64,000 bases of DNA from Allotamlana fucoidanivorans (GTDB lineage: Bacteria > Bacteroidota > Bacteroidia > Flavobacteriales > Flavobacteriaceae): contig NZ_VDCS01000012.1 in assembly GCF_006265225.1 (NCBI RefSeq), forward strand, positions 1 to 64,000. Reading direction: 5' to 3'. Below are positions 35,251-43,429 of the stretch, piece by piece. Numbering within the stretch: position 1 is the stretch's first letter; every line of letters begins with the position of its first letter. The notes under the pieces were generated by a model. It worked only from the letters and a program-made list of their open reading frames with translations. It was not told the origin of the DNA and searched no databases. The position numbers were made by a program, and so were the translations under genes.

Positions 35251-35802
35251 ATGAGTAAAGAAGATAAAAAGAACGATATAGAAAAAGAGCAAGTAGACGG
35301 TGCACAAAATGAAGCTGTTGAAGTAGAAGAGCCTGTAGTTGAAGAACAAACAGCCGAAGAAAAATTAGAAGCAGATCTTAAACAAGAAAAAGATAAGTTT
35401 TTACGCTTATTTGCCGAGTTTGAAAACTATAAAAGACGTACAGCTAAAGAGCGCATAGAGTTGTTTGCAACCGCGAGTGAAGGAGTAATGAAAAATTTAT
35501 TGCCTATACTTGATGATTTTGAGAGAGCTTTAAGTCATATTGAAGACGATAAAGAAGCCGAAGAATTAAGAAAAGGGGTGTTATTAATTTATCAAAAGTT
35601 AGTAAGCACTTTAGAAAAAGACGGCCTAAAAGCAATAGAAGTTGCTAATGGCGATGTTTTTGATGCCGATATACACGAAGCAATAACTCAAATTCCAGCA
35701 CCGAGTGATGATTTAAAAGGAAAAATTATTGATACAGTAGAAAAAGGCTACAAGTTAGGAGATAAAATTATTCGTTTTCCAAAAGTGGTTATAGGACAAT
35801 AA
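35251..35802 (+). CDS. grpE: Nucleotide exchange factor GrpE
   Basis: The 183-aa protein has an acidic, disordered N-terminus (Glu/Val rich, residues 1-45), a long coiled coil with [20 protein letters not shown], and a small C-terminal beta-wing domain with [16 protein letters not shown] and [17 protein letters not shown]. GrpE releases ADP from DnaK in the Hsp70 cycle. I chose the ATG giving [10 protein letters not shown] over an upstream TTG. It is followed after eight bases by dnaJ, so the pair is co-transcribed; dnaK is not in this window. Confidence 0.95.
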   Translation: MSKEDKKNDIEKEQVDGAQNEAVEVEEPVVEEQTAEEKLEADLKQEKDKFLRLFAEFENYKRRTAKERIELFATASEGVMKNLLPILDDFERALSHIEDDKEAEELRKGVLLIYQKLVSTLEKDGLKAIEVANGDVFDADIHEAITQIPAPSDDLKGKIIDTVEKGYKLGDKIIRFPKVVIGQ

Positions 35803-35810
35803 GAAAAGAC

Positions 35811-36926
35811 ATGGCGAAAAGAGATTATTACGAGGTATTAGGAGTTAGTAAAGGAGCAAGTGCTGCTGAAATTAAGAAAGCTTACCGAAAAAAAGCGATA
35901 GAATTTCATCCAGATAAAAACCCAAATAATAAAGAGGCTGAGGCTAAATTTAAAGAGGCCGCTGAAGCCTATGAGGTTTTAAGCGACGAGAATAAAAAAG
36001 CACGTTATGACCAATTTGGTCACCAAGCCTTTGAAAATGGCGGTGGCGGTTTTGGCGGTGGCGGTATGAATATGGAAGACATATTTAGCCAGTTTGGAGA
36101 TATTTTTGGCGGCGGTTTTGGTGGAGGCTTTTCAGGGTTTGGTGGCGGTGGTCAACGCCGGGCAAAGGGCAGTAACTTAAGAATTCGAGTAAGATTAACC
36201 CTTGAAGAAGTAGCAAACGGCGTTGAAAAAAAGGTTAAAGTTAAGAGAAAAGTTCAGGCACCAGGCACCACTTATAAAACGTGCTCTACCTGTAATGGAA
36301 GTGGGCAAGTCACTCGTATAGCAAACACCATTTTAGGAAGAATGCAAACCTCTGCTCCTTGTAATGTATGTGGTGGTTCCGGGCAAATGATAGATAAAAA
36401 ACCAAGTGATGCCGATGCACAAGGACTTAAGGTAGCGGAAGAAACTGTATCTATAAAAATACCAGCAGGTGTTGTTGATGGTATGCAATTGAAAGTATCA
36501 GGAAAGGGTAATGAAGCGCCTGGAAATGGTATATCAGGTGATTTAATTGTGGTTATAGAAGAAGCGGATCATGATAAACTTCAAAGAGAAGGTGATAATC
36601 TTCATTATGATTTATATGTTAGTTTTCCGGAGGCGGTGTTAGGAACCTCAAAAGAAATTGATACCGTGTCAGGTAAAGTGCGTATTAAAGTTGAAGCTGG
36701 TGTACAATCTGGTAAAATATTACGTTTACGTGGAAAAGGTATTCCTAGTATTAATGGTTACGGTAAAGGAGATCTCTTGGTTCATGTGAATGTATGGACA
36801 CCTAAAACACTTAATAAACAGCAGAAAGAGTTTTTTGAGGCTATGCAAAATGATGAACATTTTATACCTAAACCAGAAAGCTCAGATAAATCATTCTTTG
36901 AAAAAGTTAAAGATATGTTTTCGTAA
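35811..36926 (+). CDS. dnaJ: Chaperone DnaJ with a reduced zinc region
   Basis: The 371-aa co-chaperone stimulates DnaK ATPase. Residues 1-70 are the J domain with the essential HPD in [12 protein letters not shown] Gly/Phe-rich linker (about 75-120) follows, then substrate-binding strands and a C-terminal domain ending in KVKDMFS. Classical DnaJ has four CxxCxGxG repeats making two zinc sites. Here only two are present, CSTCNGSG and CNVCGGSG, and these are the only four cysteines. Their spacing aligns with repeats II and III, so the second zinc site (Zn2) is kept and the first is gone. A terminator follows. Confidence 0.95.
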   Translation: MAKRDYYEVLGVSKGASAAEIKKAYRKKAIEFHPDKNPNNKEAEAKFKEAAEAYEVLSDENKKARYDQFGHQAFENGGGGFGGGGMNMEDIFSQFGDIFGGGFGGGFSGFGGGGQRRAKGSNLRIRVRLTLEEVANGVEKKVKVKRKVQAPGTTYKTCSTCNGSGQVTRIANTILGRMQTSAPCNVCGGSGQMIDKKPSDADAQGLKVAEETVSIKIPAGVVDGMQLKVSGKGNEAPGNGISGDLIVVIEEADHDKLQREGDNLHYDLYVSFPEAVLGTSKEIDTVSGKVRIKVEAGVQSGKILRLRGKGIPSINGYGKGDLLVHVNVWTPKTLNKQQKEFFEAMQNDEHFIPKPESSDKSFFEKVKDMFS

Positions 36927-36946
36927 GGAAAGGACTAAATTATTTT

Positions 36947-36973
36947 AAATCCGCTTTTAAAGCGGATTTTTTT
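36947..36973 (+). terminator. Intrinsic terminator after dnaJ
   Basis: AAATCCGCTT and AAGCGGATTT form a ten-bp stem with a small loop, followed by a T tract, 21 bases after the dnaJ stop. Confidence 0.85.
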
Positions 36974-37002
36974 GCTTAAAAACAGTAAGATATCTAATAG
37001 TT

Positions 37003-37035
37003 TTGCTATTAGTATTGAAAAAAAAACTATATTTG
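37003..37035 (+). promoter_or_regulatory. Well-formed flavobacterial promoter before the envelope operon
   Basis: TTG at 37003-37005 and TATATTTG at 37028-37035 are separated by 22 bases, fitting the Bacteroidota pattern of TTG then TAnnTTTG. Transcription should begin near 37042, inside the palindrome that follows. Confidence 0.6.
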
Positions 37036-37038
37036 GAC

Positions 37039-37058
37039 ATCACTAATTAATTAGTGAT
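37039..37058. promoter_or_regulatory. Perfect 20-bp palindrome at the expected transcription start
   Basis: ATCACTAATTAATTAGTGAT is an uninterrupted perfect palindrome four bases after the -7 box. It could be a repressor operator, or a hairpin at the 5' end of the RNA. Confidence 0.6.
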
Positions 37059-37086
37059 AATTTTTCTTTTTCATAGCAATTTTTTT

Positions 37087-37124
37087 CCCATCCTTAATTT
37101 TATTGAGGGTGGGTTTTGTTTTTT
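37087..37124 (+). terminator. Terminator-like hairpin ahead of the ABC operon
   Basis: CCCATCCT and AGGGTGGG pair over eight positions (one G-T), around an 11-base A+T loop, and run into TTTTGTTTTTT. With the promoter at 37003-37035 it would bound a transcript of about 80 nt, or act as an attenuator for the ABC operon. Confidence 0.55.
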
Positions 37125-37229
37125 AGGTGTTTTATAGCCCCTTAAAGGTTGGTTGTTCAGGGACTGAATTTTATCAAAATGCGTCAATAATCTGGTTGAA
37201 CATTTAATATATTTACACAAAAATTATCT

Positions 37230-38156
37230 ATGACTAATTTATTGGAGGTTGATAAAGTTTCAAAGAATTTCGGAAATTTTAAAGCTCTAAATAACGTTTC
37301 AATTTCTGTTCCTAAAGGAAGTATTTTTGGTCTGTTAGGCCCCAATGGCGCTGGTAAAACCACATTAATTCGTGTGGTCAATCAAATTACCATGCCAGAT
37401 GGTGGTCATGTAAGTTTAGATGGAGAACCGTTATGTGCAAAGCATATTCAAGATATTGGATACTTACCTGAGGAACGCGGACTCTACAAATCAATGAAAG
37501 TTGGCGAACAAGCACTTTACTTAGCACAATTAAAAGGGTTGAGTAAAGTAGAAGCAAAAAAGCGTTTGCATTATTGGTTTGACAGATTGGAAATAGGTGA
37601 TTGGTGGAATAAGAAAATTCAAGAACTATCAAAAGGAATGGCGCAAAAAATACAGTTTGTAGTAACCGTTTTGCACCAACCTAAATTGCTGATTTTTGAT
37701 GAACCTTTTTCAGGATTTGATCCAATAAATGCTAATTTAATTAAGGATGAAATTTTACGTTTAAGAGATAATGGCGCTACCGTTATTTTTTCAACGCACA
37801 GAATGGAATCGGTAGAAGAACTTTGTGATGAAATTGCTTTAATTCATAAATCAAATAAAATACTTGATGGCAAGCTTATTGACGTAAAACGTCAGTTTAA
37901 AACTAATACTTACGAAGTAGGCATTAGAGCTACCCATGAAACTGTGTTAGCAAAGGAACTTTCTGATAAGTTTAGTGTAACCAAGGCAGATTTTAAATCC
38001 TTAGAAAATGAGCTCAAATTCAATATTAAATTACATAGCGGTGAAAAACCCAATGATCTGCTTACGTTTTTAACCTCAAAAGGCGAGGTGTCACATTTTG
38101 TTGAGTTGATACCTAGTGTTAATGATATTTTTATTCAAACCATTAAGAATAATTAA
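37230..38156 (+). CDS. ABC transporter ATP-binding protein (Nat-type, DUF4162 tail)
   Basis: The 308-aa ATPase has Walker A GPNGAGKTT (from residue 37), the Q-loop, the signature region IQELSKGMAQKIQFV (LSKGM in place of LSGGQ), Walker B LLIFDEPFSGFDP and the switch His in IFSTHRME. A C-terminal extension of about 80 residues fits DUF4162, typical of Na+/drug exporters such as NatA. The next gene begins immediately after the stop, so the permease is its partner. It is the first gene of a five-gene operon behind a promoter, palindrome and hairpin. Confidence 0.9.
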   Translation: MTNLLEVDKVSKNFGNFKALNNVSISVPKGSIFGLLGPNGAGKTTLIRVVNQITMPDGGHVSLDGEPLCAKHIQDIGYLPEERGLYKSMKVGEQALYLAQLKGLSKVEAKKRLHYWFDRLEIGDWWNKKIQELSKGMAQKIQFVVTVLHQPKLLIFDEPFSGFDPINANLIKDEILRLRDNGATVIFSTHRMESVEELCDEIALIHKSNKILDGKLIDVKRQFKTNTYEVGIRATHETVLAKELSDKFSVTKADFKSLENELKFNIKLHSGEKPNDLLTFLTSKGEVSHFVELIPSVNDIFIQTIKNN

Positions 38157-39464
38157 ATGAACCATTTACCACTCATTATAAAACGAGAATATCTAACTAA
38201 AGTTAGAAATAAATCGTTTATAATAATGACTTTTTTAAGTCCGCTTATATTTATCGCTTTAATAGCGTTTGTGGCCTATTTATCGCAATTAAATAGTGAT
38301 AAAATAAGAGTTATAACCATCTTAGATGAAACAGGCATGATTCATGATGTTTTTAAAAATTCAGATAAAACCACTTACAATATTCTCCATGGCATGTCTC
38401 TTGAAGACGCCAAAAAGGTAGTAAAAGAAACTGAAGCCACAGGGTTATTACATGTTGTTTATATTGTAAATGAAAAGACACCGCGAGTGACTTTTTATTC
38501 AGAAGAATCCCCTTCTTTAAATTTAATTTCAGCCTTAGAAAGCAACATAGAGAAGAAACTAACAAATATTAATTTAGAAGAAAATGGAGTAGATGTTGAA
38601 AAAATTAACGCATCACGCGTTAATATTGACATAGCTCAGGAGAGTTTTGAAGGTGAAAAAACCTCGAAAATGGATAGCATTATAAAACTCATTTTTGGTG
38701 GAGCCGCAGGGTATTTGCTTTTTATGTTTATCATCATTTATGGTAATATGATTATGAGAAGTGTTATTGAAGAAAAAACGAGTAGAATTATTGAAGTTAT
38801 CATTTCGTCGGTAAAGCCTGTACAATTAATGTTGGGTAAAATAATAGGAACATCGTTAGCAGGTATTACTCAGTTTGTTGTTTGGCTAATTGTTGGTAGT
38901 ATTTTAATGACTATTACTTCATTTGTATTAGGGATTGACATGGTACAATTACAAACGCCTCAACAAGAAATGATGAAACAAGCCATGGAAAATCCTGAAA
39001 TGAATATGCAAGCTCAAAATATTTTTAATGCGTTTTACCATTTACCATTAACCAACTTGATAATCGCTTTTATTTTGTTTTTTATAGGTGGTTATTTATT
39101 ATATAGTTCATTATATGCAGCAATTGGCGCCGCTGTTGATAACGAAACAGATACCCAGCAATTTATGATGCCTATAATTATGCCGCTCATTTTGGCGGTT
39201 TATATAGGAATATTTACGGTTATTGAAGATCCACACGGTATGGTTTCAACAGTTTTTTCGTTTATACCGTTAACCTCTCCAGTAGTTATGCTTATGCGTA
39301 TTCCTTTTGGAGTTCCTATTTGGCAACAAATTTTATCTTTAGTACTTTTAATAGGCTCATTTATGTGTACCGTATGGTTTGCTGCAAAAATTTATAGAGT
39401 GGGCATTTTAATGTATGGTAAAAAGCCAAGCTATAAAGAGCTGGCAAAGTGGATTAAATATTAA
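38157..39464 (+). CDS. ABC transporter permease (NatB-like, ABC-2 type)
   Basis: The 435-aa membrane protein has one N-terminal helix (SFIIMTFLSPLIFIALIAFV), a large extracytoplasmic domain of about 130 residues, then a cluster of about five helices (from about residue 175) with MRSVIEEKTSRIIEVIISSVKPVQLMLGK. This is the coupling-helix motif of ABC-2 permeases of the NatB/YhaP kind. It ends with a short cytoplasmic tail, KPSYKELAKWIKY. It starts immediately after the ATPase stop. Export of Na+ or small amphiphiles is the family theme; the substrate is unknown. The MscS gene starts 12 bases later. Confidence 0.9.
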   Translation: MNHLPLIIKREYLTKVRNKSFIIMTFLSPLIFIALIAFVAYLSQLNSDKIRVITILDETGMIHDVFKNSDKTTYNILHGMSLEDAKKVVKETEATGLLHVVYIVNEKTPRVTFYSEESPSLNLISALESNIEKKLTNINLEENGVDVEKINASRVNIDIAQESFEGEKTSKMDSIIKLIFGGAAGYLLFMFIIIYGNMIMRSVIEEKTSRIIEVIISSVKPVQLMLGKIIGTSLAGITQFVVWLIVGSILMTITSFVLGIDMVQLQTPQQEMMKQAMENPEMNMQAQNIFNAFYHLPLTNLIIAFILFFIGGYLLYSSLYAAIGAAVDNETDTQQFMMPIIMPLILAVYIGIFTVIEDPHGMVSTVFSFIPLTSPVVMLMRIPFGVPIWQQILSLVLLIGSFMCTVWFAAKIYRVGILMYGKKPSYKELAKWIKY

Positions 39465-39475
39465 ATTTTAGTGAA

Positions 39476-40408
39476 ATGCAAGAGAAAAAGGCATCCGATA
39501 AAATAGAAGAAGGAGTAGAAAAGGTAAGCGAAGTCATTACAGAGAGTTCTTTATGGGAAAAATTTGTGGAGTTTCTTGAGTATAAGATTATTAATTTTAA
39601 TTATGGTGTAGGAGATGAAGCCCATGTCATTGTACTTAAGGTAAAGTATGTGATACTGGTAGCCATTGTTTTAATGGGAACCACCTATGTTTTAAGATGG
39701 GTAAAACGATTGGTAACCCGAAAAATGCCAGATGAAGATAAGGTTAAATTTAATACTGTTTTTTCATTTGCTAGGTGGCTTATTTATTTAATAGTTATAC
39801 TTGTTGTTTTTGACTCTATAGGTATTAATGTCACGGCCATTTTTGCAGCCTCAGCAGCCTTATTAATCGGTATTGGTTTAGCCTTACAAACCTTGTTTCA
39901 AGATATTATATCGGGTATTTTTATTCTTGTTGACCAGTCTGTTCACGTAGGAGATATTATCGAAATTGATGGTAAAGTTGGTCGTGTTGAAGAGATAAAG
40001 TTGCGCACTACCAGAGCAGTAACCATTGATAATAAAGTGTTGGTCATTCCTAATCATCTCTACCTCGAAAACATGTTATTTAACTGGACACAAAATGGAA
40101 CACTCACCAGAGAGTCTGTAAGCGTTGGTGTGGCCTATGGTAGTGATGTTCAGTTGGTAAAAAAACTACTTATTCAAGCCGCGAGTACTCATCCAGATAT
40201 ATTAAGTACTCCTGAACCCTCAGTTATTTTTATGGACTTTGGGAGTAGTTCTTTAGATTTTAAGCTTATTTTTACCATAAATGATAGCTTCAAGTCACAA
40301 TTTCCTAAAAGTGATTTACGTTTTGAAATAGATAGATTATTCAGAGAAAATAATATTAGTATTCCATTTCCGCAACGCGATATTCATATTATTAAGAAAT
40401 TAGAGTAA
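39476..40408 (+). CDS. Small-conductance mechanosensitive channel (MscS family)
   Basis: The 310-aa protein has three or more membrane helices (from about residues 57, 92 and 115). The pore helix TM3 is glycine/alanine rich (IFAASAALLIGIGLALQTLF), followed by the QDIISGIFILVDQSVHVGDIIEIDGKVGRVEEI beta domain that marks MscS. The C-terminal alpha/beta part closes with PFPQRDIHIIKKLE, an ending that is strongly conserved in the family. It opens under membrane tension to release solutes. A charged, coiled N-terminal extension (residues 1-40) precedes the first helix. It is co-transcribed with the ABC exporter and the outer-membrane barrel. Confidence 0.95.
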   Translation: MQEKKASDKIEEGVEKVSEVITESSLWEKFVEFLEYKIINFNYGVGDEAHVIVLKVKYVILVAIVLMGTTYVLRWVKRLVTRKMPDEDKVKFNTVFSFARWLIYLIVILVVFDSIGINVTAIFAASAALLIGIGLALQTLFQDIISGIFILVDQSVHVGDIIEIDGKVGRVEEIKLRTTRAVTIDNKVLVIPNHLYLENMLFNWTQNGTLTRESVSVGVAYGSDVQLVKKLLIQAASTHPDILSTPEPSVIFMDFGSSSLDFKLIFTINDSFKSQFPKSDLRFEIDRLFRENNISIPFPQRDIHIIKKLE

Positions 40409-40429
40409 AGAAGCCGCAAAGAAAAGTTT

Positions 40430-41314
40430 ATGATTAATAACAAAATCAAATTATTTATTGGGATAAGTTTGTGTTTTGTTATTCAGTTTTCTCATGCTCA
40501 ATTAACAGATTTAGCTCGTTTGGAGTATTCCTACATACCTAAAAGTAGGTCTGAAGATAGATACACTAGGCTTAAAGCCTCGCTCAATTACCCCATAAGG
40601 ATAAGCGAAGATGGTTACCTTGTTGTTGGCGGTGAGTATAATAGAATACTACTGCATTTAGATGAGTCTTATCCTTTTGATACGTCTGGATTACACAGAA
40701 TTCATATAATAGATTTCAATTTAGGGTATACTTTTAAATTAAGCTCAGGTTGGAGAATAGGAATGAATTTTAATCCAAGAATAGCCTCTACATTAACAAA
40801 AAGGTTGAACTCAGATGATTATTTTATGAATGGAGGTCTGTTTTTTATTTCTGATAGGCTGAAGGATCAAAACATAAGGCACCCTTACAGATTGATTCTT
40901 GGATTAACTTATAACGCTACAACTGGACTGCCATTTCCGTTGCCTTTTGTAAGTTATTATCGAGAAATTAATAACAAGTGGAGTTTTAATGCAGGAATAC
41001 CAAAATCGAATGTGAAGTATAGTATTAATGAACATAATAATTTACAGGCCTTTGTAGGCTTAGATGGATATTTAGCACATTTGCAAGAACCCTCTATGGT
41101 GAATGGTCAGCATGTAGATCATATTTCATTATCTGTTGTGGTTGGTGGAGTTGGGTACGAATATTGCTTTACAAAACATTTGGTAGCCTATTTGTATTCT
41201 GGATATACCTTTAGGCTCAATAATGTTTTAAGAAATAAAAACAGAAAAGAAGTTTTTAAGTTGAACGATATCAATGCGTTTTATTTAAGAACTGGAATAA
41301 AATTTAAAATTTAA
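40430..41314 (+). CDS. DUF6268-like outer-membrane beta-barrel protein
   Basis: The 294-aa protein has a cleavable signal peptide (hydrophobic residues 7-22, ending SHAQ). It then shows alternating strands with aromatic girdles: LARLEYSYIPKS, YLVVGGEYNRILL, WRIGMNFNPRIAS, ending in YLRTGIKFKI. The LTDLARLEYSYIPKSRSEDR opening recalls DUF6268 barrels of Bacteroidota. It sits between the MscS channel and the sigma-54 regulator with short spacers (22 and 6 bases). Its role is unknown; a partner that links the inner-membrane parts to the outer membrane is conceivable. Confidence 0.7.
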   Translation: MINNKIKLFIGISLCFVIQFSHAQLTDLARLEYSYIPKSRSEDRYTRLKASLNYPIRISEDGYLVVGGEYNRILLHLDESYPFDTSGLHRIHIIDFNLGYTFKLSSGWRIGMNFNPRIASTLTKRLNSDDYFMNGGLFFISDRLKDQNIRHPYRLILGLTYNATTGLPFPLPFVSYYREINNKWSFNAGIPKSNVKYSINEHNNLQAFVGLDGYLAHLQEPSMVNGQHVDHISLSVVVGGVGYEYCFTKHLVAYLYSGYTFRLNNVLRNKNRKEVFKLNDINAFYLRTGIKFKI

Positions 41315-41320
41315 ATAAGT

Positions 41321-42484
41321 ATGTCAAAAATATTAGTAATTGAGGATGAATCGGCTATTAGACGCGTGCTGGTTAAGATTCTTTCAGAGGAAAATGATAC
41401 CTATTTGGTTGAAGAAGCAGTGGACGGCTTAGTAGGAGTTGAAAAAATAAAAAATGACGACTATGACCTTGTCCTATGTGATATTAAAATGCCAAAAATG
41501 GATGGCGTAGAAGTGCTTGAGGCGGTTAAAAAAATAAAACCTGAAACGCCCATTGTTATGATTTCTGGACATGGTGATTTAGATACTGCCGTAAACACCA
41601 TGCGATTAGGGGCTTATGACTATATTTCGAAACCACCAGATTTAAATAGGTTGTTAAATACCGTAAGGAATGCTTTAGATAGAAAAGAGCTTGTTGTTGA
41701 AAACAAAATTTTGAAAAGAAAAGTAAGCAAGAAATACGAAATGATAGGTGAGAGCAAACCTATTGTTCAAATCAAAGAAATTATAGATAAAGTAGCTCCT
41801 ACTGATGCAAGGGTTTTAATTACTGGCCCCAATGGTACTGGAAAAGAATTGGTGGCTCATTGGTTGCATGAAAAAAGTGCCAGAGCCAAAGGTAATTTAA
41901 TAGAAGTGAATTGCGCGGCTATACCTTCAGAACTTATTGAAAGTGAGTTGTTTGGTCATGTTAAAGGGGCGTTTACCAGTGCAAATAAAGACAGGGCAGG
42001 GAAGTTTGAAGCGGCCAACGGTGGTACTATTTTTCTTGATGAAATAGGCGATATGAGCTTGTCTGCGCAAGCCAAAGTGTTAAGAGCCTTGCAAGAGAAT
42101 AAAATTCAAAGGGTTGGTAGTGATAAAGATATTAAGGTTGATGTGCGTGTTATTGCTGCTACCAACAAAAATTTAAAAAAGGAAATTGCTGATGGGAAAT
42201 TCAGAGAAGATTTGTATCACAGACTGGCAGTTATTTTAATAAAAGTACCTGCGTTGAATGATAGACGTGATGATATTCCTATGTTGGTTAAACATTTTTC
42301 TATGAAAATTGCTGATGAACAAGGAACAACTCAAAAAGACTTTTCTAATCAAGCGCTTAAGTTGCTCCAGGAATATGATTGGACAGGTAATATTAGAGAG
42401 CTTAGAAACGTTGTTGAGCGCTTAATTATTCTGGGCGGAAGAGAGGTTAGCGAAGAAGATGTGAAGCTGTTTGCTAGTAAATAA
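41321..42484 (+). CDS. Sigma-54-dependent response regulator without a DNA-binding domain
   Basis: The 387-aa protein has an N-terminal receiver (phosphoacceptor Asp54 in LVLCDIKMPK, Lys in ISKPP), then an AAA+ sigma-54 activator domain: Walker A TGPNGTGKE, the sigma-54-contacting loop GAFTSA (GAFTGA consensus), Walker B GGTIFLDEIGDM, and arginine-finger regions ending WTGNIRELRNVVERL. NtrC-type proteins continue for about 60-80 residues with a Fis-type HTH. Here the chain stops at KLFASK soon after the AAA+ domain. It would hydrolyse ATP to open sigma-54 promoters. No histidine kinase is nearby. A perfect terminator follows. Confidence 0.93.
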   Translation: MSKILVIEDESAIRRVLVKILSEENDTYLVEEAVDGLVGVEKIKNDDYDLVLCDIKMPKMDGVEVLEAVKKIKPETPIVMISGHGDLDTAVNTMRLGAYDYISKPPDLNRLLNTVRNALDRKELVVENKILKRKVSKKYEMIGESKPIVQIKEIIDKVAPTDARVLITGPNGTGKELVAHWLHEKSARAKGNLIEVNCAAIPSELIESELFGHVKGAFTSANKDRAGKFEAANGGTIFLDEIGDMSLSAQAKVLRALQENKIQRVGSDKDIKVDVRVIAATNKNLKKEIADGKFREDLYHRLAVILIKVPALNDRRDDIPMLVKHFSMKIADEQGTTQKDFSNQALKLLQEYDWTGNIRELRNVVERLIILGGREVSEEDVKLFASK

Positions 42485-42485
42485 G

Positions 42486-42521
42486 AAAAAAGTCTCGAAA
42501 TTTTTATTTCGAGACTTTTTT
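42486..42521. terminator. Bidirectional terminator between the sigma-54 regulator and the coiled-coil gene
   Basis: A perfect 16-bp inverted repeat (AAAAAAGTCTCGAAAT and complement) with a TTTT loop ends both convergent transcripts. Confidence 0.9.
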
Positions 42522-42532
42522 ATACAAGTTTT

Positions 42533-43294
42533 TTAATTACACTGATTTAATTCAGCTATATAATCAGACGCTAATGCTTTTAAATTTTCTGTAAAATAGT
42601 GTTTAATTTCATCTATAGATTTTGATGATAAATCTTCAGAAATGGTTGTATTTTCAAAAGCTTTATGTTGGCAATGACAAACAGATAATGACTCATTATA
42701 GGTCTTTACGTTGTTAGACATCACTTTTTTATACGAGGCAATAATTTGCTTCTTTTTTAAGCTTTCAGCTTCTAGTTTTTGAGCGGCTAATTTTGATTTT
42801 ATTTCAGCTTCTTGTTTTTTTAAGGCCTCTTGTTGCTGTTGCAATTTAAGCTGTTCTTTTTGTAGGTCACTCAGTTGAGTGCTAGTATTATTAGGAGTTT
42901 CTACTGTTTGCGTACTCGTTTCTTGATAGTTGTTAAAAGCACATTGATCCATTTCAATGACGCTTTGTTTGGCAAATTCTCTACCGCGTTTTACAAAAAA
43001 ACGACCATCTTCAAACGTTTCCTCTTGTTCCACTTTAAGCAATGCCTCAATGGCTTTATTTGCAAATTCTAGAGCCTTACTACACGGGCAATCTTTGAGT
43101 TGTTTTTTTGCAAGCTGGAAGGCTTCCACAGAACGATTGGCATAGTATTTTAAATGGCTAATATTATTTGATTCGTAGGAATCCTTTGCATGCGCGTAGG
43201 CATTAACTAAATAAGAATTGGCATTATCACAACTGTTTTGAGCATTAACAGTATATATGCTTATAAAAAATAGAATAAAGTAAACGTTTTTCAT
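42533..43294 (-). CDS. Secreted coiled-coil protein with cysteine pairs
   Basis: The 253-aa protein has a signal peptide (about residues 1-18, ending VNAQ), then a helical part with NSCDNANSYLVNAYAHAKDS and KKQLKDCPCSKALEFANKAI. A Thr/Asn linker near residue 130 leads into a coiled coil rich in Gln/Lys/Glu (LQKEQLKLQQQQEALKKQEA, residues about 143-185). The C-terminal part holds another cysteine pair (SVCHCQHKAF) and a terminal Cys (LNQCN). Cysteines in CxC arrangement and the exported location suggest disulfides. The first third looks like helical-repeat (TPR-like) structure. I recognise the general flavobacterial type but not a function. Confidence 0.65.
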   Translation of the reverse strand: MKNVYFILFFISIYTVNAQNSCDNANSYLVNAYAHAKDSYESNNISHLKYYANRSVEAFQLAKKQLKDCPCSKALEFANKAIEALLKVEQEETFEDGRFFVKRGREFAKQSVIEMDQCAFNNYQETSTQTVETPNNTSTQLSDLQKEQLKLQQQQEALKKQEAEIKSKLAAQKLEAESLKKKQIIASYKKVMSNNVKTYNESLSVCHCQHKAFENTTISEDLSSKSIDEIKHYFTENLKALASDYIAELNQCN

Positions 43295-43429
43295 AGATTA
43301 TGGGTTAAAAACATAAATAGGTAGAGCGAAAGTATTAAAATCGTAGCACTTATAGCTGTCGTTCATCGAAATTATGGATTTACTATATTTATAGGTTTAA
43401 AATAATCCTTCAATAAATTAATTATAAAA

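Larger units (their letters stand above)
36927..37229. other. Regulatory stretch between dnaJ and the ABC/MscS operon
   Basis: These 303 bases hold the dnaJ terminator, then a TATATTTG promoter with TTG, a perfect 20-bp palindrome, a second hairpin with a T-rich tail, and a further A+T-rich segment with a TATATTTA-like box just before the ABC gene at 37230. No protein-coding frame is supported. Confidence 0.5.
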
